Shown here piece by piece: positions 1 through 5,214 of a stretch of 8,649 nucleotides of DNA. The notes below the pieces were generated by a model. It searched no databases, was not told the origin of the DNA, and saw nothing but the letters and a program-made list of their open reading frames with translations. The position numbers were made by a program, and so were the translations under genes. The stretch is from contig JAQBNV010000007.1 of the NCBI GenBank assembly GCA_028288395.1, positions 1 through 8,649 of the forward strand, in the 5' to 3' direction. Within the stretch, counting starts at the first letter, position 1; each line of letters begins with the position of its first letter. The DNA comes from Adhaeribacter sp. (GTDB lineage Bacteria > Bacteroidota > Bacteroidia > Cytophagales > Hymenobacteraceae).

Positions 1-500
1 CCGGAATTATCGGTGTGACCTTCTACAATAACGTTGGTATCGCCATACTTTTTCAGGGTCTCGGCTAAAGTATTAATATCCGTAATAGAGTTTGGCTGTA
101 ATTCCGCAGAATTGGTATTAAACAGAATACCGGAAGAAAAAGTAATTTTAATACCTTCTCCTACGCGTTCGATCTTCGCATTTTTCATGTCTTTGCGCAG
201 TTCTTCGGCTTGCTTATCCATCCGGCGGCCAATAACCGCCCCCGTCGTACCACCTACGGCAGCACCAATAATAGCGCCGGCAGCCGTGTTACCAGTAATC
301 TTACCTACTACGCCACCCAATACCGCACCGGCACCAGCTCCGATTAAGCCACCCCGGCGAGTCCGGTTCTTATACTTCTCTTCTTCCGTTTTTTTAGTGG
401 TAGAATCGTTAGAAGTACTATATGGGTTAGAGGATTTACAGGCCGAAAAGAGGATAACGAAAGCGAAGAAAAAAGAGAATAAGCCTTTAGAAATTTTCAT
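1..500 (-). CDS. OmpA-family lipoprotein with glycine zipper (3' end outside window)
   Basis: Probable outer-membrane lipoprotein that tethers the envelope to peptidoglycan. The ATG at 500-498 opens a frame that stays open for 166 codons to the left edge, so the C-terminus is missing. Residues 1-20 are a lipoprotein signal peptide ending F-S-A-C, with Cys21 as the predicted lipidated residue. A short Ser/Thr/Lys/Glu-rich linker follows. Residues 50-91 are a glycine-zipper segment (repeated Gly/Ala such as GGLIGAGAGAVLGG), which can insert in or pack against a membrane. From about residue 115 the OmpA-like domain begins (ITFSSGILFNTNSAEL, then VIVEGHTDNSG at the edge). This order, lipobox then glycine zipper then OmpA, matches the YiaD-type family. 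No clear TAnnTTTG promoter was found upstream. The family assignment is secure; the in vivo role is inferred. Confidence 0.9.
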   Translation of the reverse strand, partial: MKISKGLFSFFFAFVILFSACKSSNPYSTSNDSTTKKTEEEKYKNRTRRGGLIGAGAGAVLGGVVGKITGNTAAGAIIGAAVGGTTGAVIGRRMDKQAEELRKDMKNAKIERVGEGIKITFSSGILFNTNSAELQPNSITDINTLAETLKKYGDTNVIVEGHTDNS

Positions 501-651
501 AGTGTTAATTTTTAAGTTAAATTTTAGAATTTAGATTCCGAATAATAATACTGTTAATGGTTAAAAATGTTTGTGTTATATAGGCTGTACTTTATATTAA
601 GTCTTTTCAAAATCCGGGCCAGAATATATTTTATCTAAATAAAAGTTTAAA

Positions 652-702
652 CCGCCCAAACTCCTGGTCCAGCGGCACCAGGTTACACCAATACCCAGGC
701 GG
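652..702 (-). terminator. possible terminator after accD
   Basis: Nested inverted repeats lie 54 nt past the accD stop. The outer arms are 652-656 and 698-702 (CCGCC/GGCGG) and the inner arms are 663-668 and 677-682 (CCTGGT/ACCAGG). Read on the minus strand, the structure is followed by an A/T-rich run (TTTAAACTTTTATTT). It would separate accD from the OmpA-family gene further downstream. The outer stem is only 5 bp with unpaired bases between it and the inner stem, so this is a weak call. Confidence 0.3.
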
Positions 703-755
703 GCTGAAGACCAGTCCTGGCTTTATTAAATATGTCGATGTGGTAAAATATTGGG

Positions 756-1658
756 TCAGGCTTTAATGGTTTTTTTGCGGGCGGGGCTGTTCGTTTTGGC
801 CGGTGCTGCTTCTGTGGGCTGCAGCATGGTTATCAAGTCGGTAAGTCTTTGTTTTAATTCTTTGCGGTTTACGATAAAATCAAGAAAACCGTGTTCCAGT
901 ACAAATTCGGCACTCTGAAATCCTTTCGGCAGCTCCTTGCCAATGGTTTCTTTAATTACCCGCGGACCGGCAAAACCAATCAGGGCACCCGGCTCGGCTA
1001 TATTAAAGTCGCCTAACATGGCAAAAGAAGCAGTAACGCCGCCAGTAGTGGGGTCGGTTAATAACGAAAAATAAGGAATGCCTTCTTCGGCCAGTAAAGC
1101 CAGCCGGGCCGATGTTTTGGCCATTTGCATTAACGAGTAACCAGCTTCCATCATGCGGGCTCCGCCGGATTTAGAGATCATCAGAAAAGGATATTTGTGC
1201 ACCCGGGCAAAATCAATAGCCAAAGCAATTTTTTCGCCAACTACCGAGCCCATCGATCCGCCGATAAAACTAAAATCCATACAGGCCACTACTAGGTTTA
1301 GGCCATTTATATGGCCGTGTGCCGTCCGGACCGCATCTACCAGATGGGTTTTTTCCTGGGTTGCCGCAATGCGCTTGGGGTAAGGCTTGGTGTCGACAAA
1401 CTGCAGGGGATCCGCAGAACTTAACGTAGCATTAAGCTCCTCAAATTTATTATCATCAAATAAGGCTTCAAAATATTCCGCCGAATTGATTCGCTCGTGG
1501 AAATCACATTTGAGGCAGGTATATAAATTCTTTTTATGTTCTGTTGTATTTGTAACTTCTTTACAACAAGGACATTTATACCAAAGTCCGTCAGGGGTTT
1601 CCTTCTTCTGCTCGGTGGGGGTTACAATACCTTTTTCTACTCTTCTAAACCAAGACAT
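756..1658 (-). CDS. accD: acetyl-CoA carboxylase, carboxyltransferase subunit beta
   Basis: Cytoplasmic enzyme of fatty-acid synthesis. With AccA it forms the carboxyltransferase that moves the carboxyl group from carboxybiotin to acetyl-CoA, giving malonyl-CoA. The 300-residue length is normal for AccD. Residues 29-51 form the N-terminal four-cysteine zinc finger (Cys29, Cys32, Cys48, Cys51; C-x2-C-x15-C-x2-C, as in E. coli AccD). The crotonase-like catalytic core carries [11 protein letters not shown] at 133-143, SGGARMMEA at 164-172, [17 protein letters not shown] at 201-217 and GFAGPRVI at 228-235. The last 20 residues are an Ala/Lys-rich tail with no known motif. The start MSWFRR is the usual AccD N-terminus and sits 15 nt below a matching promoter box. 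No accA or aldolase gene is adjacent, so accA must lie elsewhere. Confidence 0.97.
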   Translation of the reverse strand: MSWFRRVEKGIVTPTEQKKETPDGLWYKCPCCKEVTNTTEHKKNLYTCLKCDFHERINSAEYFEALFDDNKFEELNATLSSADPLQFVDTKPYPKRIAATQEKTHLVDAVRTAHGHINGLNLVVACMDFSFIGGSMGSVVGEKIALAIDFARVHKYPFLMISKSGGARMMEAGYSLMQMAKTSARLALLAEEGIPYFSLLTDPTTGGVTASFAMLGDFNIAEPGALIGFAGPRVIKETIGKELPKGFQSAEFVLEHGFLDFIVNRKELKQRLTDLITMLQPTEAAPAKTNSPARKKTIKA

Positions 1659-1673
1659 ACAAACTTTCTTTTA

Positions 1674-1706
1674 CAAACGTAAAGTTAATTTTCTAACTAA
1701 AAACAA
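1674..1706 (-). promoter_or_regulatory. Bacteroidota-type promoter of accD
   Basis: On the minus strand, TACGTTTG (1681-1674) matches the Bacteroidota -7 consensus TAnnTTTG exactly. A TTG at 1706-1704 lies 22 nt upstream as a partial -33 element; the usual form is TTTG at about 19 nt. The -7 box ends 15 nt before the accD ATG, which predicts a very short leader of about 10 nt rich in A. The -7 match is good and the -33 match is only fair. Confidence 0.55.
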
Positions 1707-2242
1707 GTTGTATCGACCGCCATATAAATTACCGTTGGGTAGTTATCCGGCAATGCCTACCCGTTTTCTTTTAGCAGGCCGCAAATATACATCATTTTTT
1801 GGGAGCCCAAATATTCTATTACCGGTAATTTCAAAACGATTTTTCCAGTGCCCCTCATCTTAAATTGCCAATACCTTTCTCTATCGGTTAAGCTGGTATT
1901 ATTAAGCCCTTTTTTGATTATAACGTTGGTTAAACCAGATATCATACAGACAGGGAGCCTAATTATTTTTCGCTTTATTTTATTTAAGCGCTGTCGCCTA
2001 AGAGGCTTCGGCGCTTGTTTTGCTGAAAAGTAAATTTGCCGGGTAAGGTCAAAATCCTAAATATGGCTTATACTTACTCCTTTAATAAGATCTAAATTAT
2101 AAATGACGCCTTTTCGCCCACGCCTGGAGCCGAACTTAGTAAAGTAATATTAATAGCACTTGCGCAAAGCTGCCCTGCCCGTGTATTAGTGCCGGCCTAT
2201 TAACCGCAATAATCATTAAAAAAGGTTCTCTTTAGTAAACTA

Positions 2243-2265
2243 TGCCACTTTTGGCAAAAGTGCCA
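2243..2265. repeat. palindrome upstream of a promoter, possible operator
   Basis: Perfect 7-bp arms CACTTTT and AAAAGTG (2246-2252 and 2256-2262) flank GGC. After one C/C mismatch, the outer TG/CA also pair (2243-2244 with 2264-2265). It lies 31 nt upstream of the -33 element of the following promoter, a usual place for an activator or repressor site. There is no T-run and no gene reading into it, so a terminator is less likely. No binding protein is recognised. Confidence 0.4.
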
Positions 2266-2296
2266 TCAATAGGTTTAGATAAAATATATTAAACGC

Positions 2297-2326
2297 TTTG
2301 GGAGGCGACGAAGATGCTTATATTTG
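2297..2326 (+). promoter_or_regulatory. Bacteroidota-type promoter of the coiled-coil OmpA lipoprotein gene
   Basis: TTTG at 2297-2300 and TATATTTG at 2319-2326 match the -33 (TTTG) and -7 (TAnnTTTG) elements with an 18-nt spacer. The start codon is 26 nt downstream, in an A/T-rich leader (AATATTAAAAACACT) without a Shine-Dalgarno sequence, as is normal in Bacteroidota. This is the best promoter in the window. Confidence 0.72.
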
Positions 2327-2352
2327 TATAGTTAATTAATATTAAAAACACT

Positions 2353-3324
2353 ATGTCCTTTTTACCTCTCCGCAAAATCTTCCTATTGGTATTATTTACC
2401 TCTTTATTGGCTTCTTGTGTAACCAAGAAAAAGTACGACGATTTGAGTGCTCGCAAAAGCAAACTGGATCTGGATATTGCCGCCTGCGAAAGGGCCATGA
2501 CCCGCACACAAGCCGAGCAAAAATCGCTGGAAGAAAAATTGGCCAGTTTCCAGGCCTCGAATCAAAAACTGATAACCGATTCTATTGAAACCGGCGTATC
2601 GCTGCGTAGAACCCGGAAACTTTATAATGAGCTGACCGCCACTTACGAGAAATTAATTAACAACCACGATAAATTATTGTCGAACAGTACTTCGGAATCT
2701 TCTCGCTTATCCGGCGATCTGGCCCGGCGCGAAGTAGAATTATCGGCCAGTAAAAACCAAATCGACAAACTAAGTGCCGACCTGAAAACCCGGGAAGAAC
2801 GACTAAGTGAGATGGAACGCGTTTTAGCTGAAAAGGACAAAGCCGTTAATGCCTTACGGACCAAAGTAAGCAATGCTTTATTAGGCTTTAAATCCAATGA
2901 TTTATCAGTAAACGTGAAAAACGGCAAAGTATATGTGTCGTTGTCGGAGCAGTTACTGTTTAAATCGGGCAGCACCAAAGTAGACCCCAAAGGGCAGGAT
3001 GCGCTCCAGAAATTAGCCCAGGCCTTACGCGATCAGCAGGAAGTAAATGTAGTGGTAGAGGGCCACACCGACGATGTGCCCGTATCGAAGGGAACCGTAG
3101 GCATGAAAGATAACTGGGATTTAAGCGTGCTGCGCGCCACCGAAATTACCCGCATTTTAACCACTGCCGGGTTAACGGCCGAGCGGGTTACACCTTCGGG
3201 ACGCTCTAAATACGTACCAGTAGCCCAAAATACTTCTGCCGATCAGCGCGCTTTGAACCGCCGTACCGAAATTATCCTGACGCCTAAACTCGATGAGTTA
3301 TTCAAGATTCTGGAAAAAAACTAA
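2353..3324 (+). CDS. OmpA-family lipoprotein with long coiled coil
   Basis: Probable outer-membrane lipoprotein whose C-terminal domain binds peptidoglycan; 323 residues. Residues 1-21 are a lipoprotein signal peptide with an excellent lipobox (L-A-S-C, Cys22). Residues about 25-175 are a charged, Leu/Glu/Lys/Ser-rich coiled coil that could span the periplasm. Residues about 183-310 are the OmpA/MotB-type domain. It has SEQLLFKSGS at 198-207, VVVEGHTDD at 233-241, NWDLSVLRA at 254-262 and LNRRTEI at 301-307. The Asp of the TDD/NWDLS region and Arg261 match positions that hold the diaminopimelate of the stem peptide in OmpA. A short tail, PKLDELFKILEKN, follows. The frame stands alone: it has its own promoter and is 206 nt from the next gene. 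A MotB stator is excluded because a lipobox replaces the transmembrane anchor and no flagellar genes are near. The cellular role is inferred from family only. Confidence 0.9.
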   Translation: MSFLPLRKIFLLVLFTSLLASCVTKKKYDDLSARKSKLDLDIAACERAMTRTQAEQKSLEEKLASFQASNQKLITDSIETGVSLRRTRKLYNELTATYEKLINNHDKLLSNSTSESSRLSGDLARREVELSASKNQIDKLSADLKTREERLSEMERVLAEKDKAVNALRTKVSNALLGFKSNDLSVNVKNGKVYVSLSEQLLFKSGSTKVDPKGQDALQKLAQALRDQQEVNVVVEGHTDDVPVSKGTVGMKDNWDLSVLRATEITRILTTAGLTAERVTPSGRSKYVPVAQNTSADQRALNRRTEIILTPKLDELFKILEKN

Positions 3325-3353
3325 TCCGGCAGTTAGGTCAGGAGCGGTCTATC

Positions 3354-3417
3354 AGCATTTATTTTTTCATTAATAAGAGATAACCCAAAAATTAACGGGG
3401 TGATCAAGATAAATGCT
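3354..3417. repeat. inverted repeat in the 3325-3530 spacer
   Basis: Perfect 9-bp arms AGCATTTAT (3354-3362) and ATAAATGCT (3409-3417) are extended inward by one T-G wobble and two T-A pairs, with about 40 nt between them. It lies 30 nt past the stop of the OmpA-family gene and about 60 nt before the next promoter. The long loop and low GC content make a terminator doubtful. It may act in the mRNA end or be chance. Confidence 0.3.
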
Positions 3418-3474
3418 AAACACCTGAATTATAATATTAATATCTTAACCGGAACGAATGAAATATTCGCAGTT

Positions 3475-3506
3475 TTTGCAACTGGTAAATATTCCCGATA
3501 AATTTT
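3475..3506 (+). promoter_or_regulatory. probable promoter of the ThuA/propeller operon
   Basis: TTTG at 3475-3478 is followed after 20 nt by TAAATTTT at 3499-3506, one base off the -7 consensus TAnnTTTG. It lies 24 nt before the start codon of the ThuA-domain gene. The spacing and position fit, but the last G of the -7 box is missing, so the promoter may be weak or activator-dependent. Confidence 0.45.
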
Positions 3507-3530
3507 ATATTCATTTAGAAGACTTAAATT

Positions 3531-4298
3531 ATGAGAAATAAATCAGCTGCCTGCCGTATCCTGCTATCGTTCTTCCTGTTGCTAGTGGTAATTGGTTGTG
3601 ATGCCGAAGCAAAGCCAGCCCGGGAAGTACTGGTATTTAGCAAAACGGCTCAGTTCCGGCACCATACCGGTATTGCTGCCGGAATAAAAGCTATTCAACA
3701 GCTCGGGCAGGCCAACAAATTTGCCGTAGATGCCACCGAGGACGCGCAGGTTTTTACTCCGGATAATTTAAAACAATATGCGGCGGTAATATTCTTAAGC
3801 ACCACCGGCGATGTACTGAATGAAACCCAGCAACAAGCTTTCGAAAAATATATTAAAGCCGGGGGAGGTTTTGTAGGCATTCACGCGGCCGCCGATACCG
3901 AATATGAATGGCCCTGGTACGGTGAACTGAATGGCGCTTATTTTGGCAGCCACCCCCCGGGCCAGCAGGAGGCCCTTTTCCGGGTAGTAGACCCAAACAA
4001 TATCTCAACCCGCCATTTACCCCGCGAATGGCGAAAGACCGATGAACTCTATAATTTTAAATGGATAGCTCAGGGCTTAAACGTTCTGCTTTCCATCGAC
4101 GAAAACAGCTATAAAGGTGGCAAAAACGGCGCATATCATCCCATGAGCTGGTACCGCAACTTCGACGGTGGCCGCACTTTTTATACCGGCCTGGGCCACG
4201 ATGAGAAAACCTTTGCCGATCAGCTCTTTTTAACGCACCTGCTCGGCGGCATCGAGTACGCCATGGGTGCCAAGCCCACCGCCAAACTAAAATCCTGA
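3531..4298 (+). CDS. ThuA-domain lipoprotein
   Basis: Exported protein of the ThuA family, which has a class I glutamine amidotransferase-like fold and is linked to trehalose and other sugar use. Residues 1-22 are a lipoprotein signal peptide ending V-I-G-C (Cys23), so the protein is membrane-anchored outside the cytoplasm. The ThuA domain covers residues 31-246. It carries FSKTAQFRHHTGIAAGI at 36-52, a central GGGFVGIHAAADTEYEWPWY at 111-130, FGSHPPG at 138-144, DELYNF at 171-176 and HPMSWYRNFDGGRTFYTGLGHDEKTF at 203-228. The 255-residue length is normal for this exported type. It is the first gene of a probable operon, with the next gene 34 nt downstream. Bacteroidota and planctomycetes often pair ThuA proteins with propeller/cytochrome c proteins, as here. 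The family is secure; the reaction is not known from the sequence. Confidence 0.93.
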   Translation: MRNKSAACRILLSFFLLLVVIGCDAEAKPAREVLVFSKTAQFRHHTGIAAGIKAIQQLGQANKFAVDATEDAQVFTPDNLKQYAAVIFLSTTGDVLNETQQQAFEKYIKAGGGFVGIHAAADTEYEWPWYGELNGAYFGSHPPGQQEALFRVVDPNNISTRHLPREWRKTDELYNFKWIAQGLNVLLSIDENSYKGGKNGAYHPMSWYRNFDGGRTFYTGLGHDEKTFADQLFLTHLLGGIEYAMGAKPTAKLKS

Positions 4299-4332
4299 CC
4301 CGCACCTTTTTCGCTTTTCCACCACCACTTTA

Positions 4333-5151
4333 ATGATGACTAATATTAAACCCCAGCTCTTAAGCTTGGCTGCTGTAGCGATGCTGGTTTTTACCTGCAG
4401 CCCGCCGCCGCATACCTCCCAGGATTACGCTTCCAACCAGCCCGATTTTAATCCCCGTCCCTCCCCAGCTTATTTATCTCCGCAGGAAAGCCTTAAAACC
4501 ATGAAGGTGCCTAAAGGATATCGCCTGGAACTGGTAGCCAGCGAACCCATGATAAAAAAACAGGTAGCCATTGCCTGGGATGGCAATGCCCGCCTGTATG
4601 TAGCCGAAATGCTGATCTATATGCAGGATGCTGATGCGGGAGGCGAACGGCAAGCCCGCAGCCGCATATCTTTGCTGGAAGATACCGACAACGACGGCAA
4701 AATGGATAAGAGCTCGATCTTCATCGACAACCTGCTGCTGCCCAGTATGTTGCAGTGCGTCGACCAGGAACTTCTGGTAAATGAAACGAACAACATTAAT
4801 ATTTATAGTTACCGCGATACTGATGGCGATGGCAAAGGCGATCTTAAAAAGCTGGTGTATAAAAATGATAAGTACGATGTAAACGACGCCAACATGGAGC
4901 ACCAGCGGAGCGGCCTGGACTGGAACCTGGATAACTGGATGTATATCACTTACGACCCGGTGCGGTTCCGGTATACCAACGGCACCATGCGCGTCGATAC
5001 CATCACCAGCGGGTCCGGCGGGCAGTGGGGCGTAACCCACGATAGTTATGGCCGCATTTATTATTCCCGGGCTGGCGGGGCCCACCGAAATATGCGGAAG
5101 CGAAACCCGGAAATTACTTTAAAATTACTCAGCTGTTTCCGCGGCTTTTAA
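4333..5151 (+). CDS. truncated PVC-type putative dehydrogenase (beta-propeller start only)
   Basis: N-terminal part of a protein of the Pirellula-type putative membrane-bound dehydrogenase family (TIGR02604/DUF7133-like, from memory). Residues 1-21 are a signal peptide with a weak lipobox (V-F-T-C, Cys22), then a Pro/Ser-rich linker. From residue 55 the propeller starts (MKVPKGYRLELVASEPMIKK at 57-76). Two calcium-type D-x-D-x-D-G loops lie at 117-122 (DTDNDG) and 162-167 (DTDGDG), and the family-like GQWGVTHDSYGRIYYSRAGG lies at 230-249. Then the frame fails: residues 250-272 are a basic tail unlike the family, and the rest of the propeller and any heme domain are absent. Full members run to several hundred residues more. 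The -1 frame from about 5076 stays open to a TAA at 5160-5162. The most likely cause is an internal deletion with a frame change, so this may be a pseudogene. Its full-length paralogue is 63 nt downstream. A short functional protein is possible but less likely. Confidence 0.75.
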   Translation: MMTNIKPQLLSLAAVAMLVFTCSPPPHTSQDYASNQPDFNPRPSPAYLSPQESLKTMKVPKGYRLELVASEPMIKKQVAIAWDGNARLYVAEMLIYMQDADAGGERQARSRISLLEDTDNDGKMDKSSIFIDNLLLPSMLQCVDQELLVNETNNINIYSYRDTDGDGKGDLKKLVYKNDKYDVNDANMEHQRSGLDWNLDNWMYITYDPVRFRYTNGTMRVDTITSGSGGQWGVTHDSYGRIYYSRAGGAHRNMRKRNPEITLKLLSCFRGF

Positions 5152-5214
5152 CCGCTATTTAAGTATTTTTCGAGTCAGAAAAGAAACAGGTAATCCTGGT
5201 TAAAAAAGATAAGT

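Larger units (their letters stand above)
1659..2352. other. gene-free spacer between divergent accD and OmpA-family gene
   Basis: About 690 nt with no convincing gene on either strand. It holds the accD promoter at its left end, and a palindrome (2243-2265) and the next gene's promoter (2297-2326) at its right end. An imperfect hairpin lies at 1986-2016, with 6-bp arms AAGCGC/GCGCTT, inner CCT/AGG pairs and a following GTTTT; it could be an orphan terminator on the plus strand. The frames from 1757-1945 (minus) and 1848-2033 (plus) overlap each other, are low in complexity and show no family features. A plus-strand frame from 2063 to 2203 reads as protein-like but has a TAA at codon 11. It could be a gene scrap or chance. 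Confidence 0.6.

Noticed and set aside
34..534. 166-codon open frame on the plus strand
   Set aside because: It is antisense to the OmpA-family lipoprotein gene, whose minus frame has a signal peptide, lipobox, glycine zipper and EGHTD motif. The plus-strand text is Pro/Ala-rich shadow.
1387..1863. 158-codon open frame on the plus strand overlapping accD and its promoter
   Set aside because: Mostly antisense to the accD zinc-finger region; the text is Ser/Phe-rich with no domain, and it would cross the accD promoter.
1757..1945. 62-codon minus-strand frame in the spacer
   Set aside because: No promoter box, signal or family motif. It overlaps an equally featureless plus-strand frame (1848-2033), so neither can be supported.
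4474..5085. 203-codon open frame on the minus strand
   Set aside because: It lies opposite the propeller gene and is low-complexity Ile/Val/Ala text with no signal or domain. The plus frame has the family motifs.
5152..5214. separate promoter for the 888-residue protein gene
   Set aside because: The 63-nt gap is A/T-rich but holds no TTTG and TAnnTTTG pair at proper spacing, so read-through from the operon promoter is more likely.
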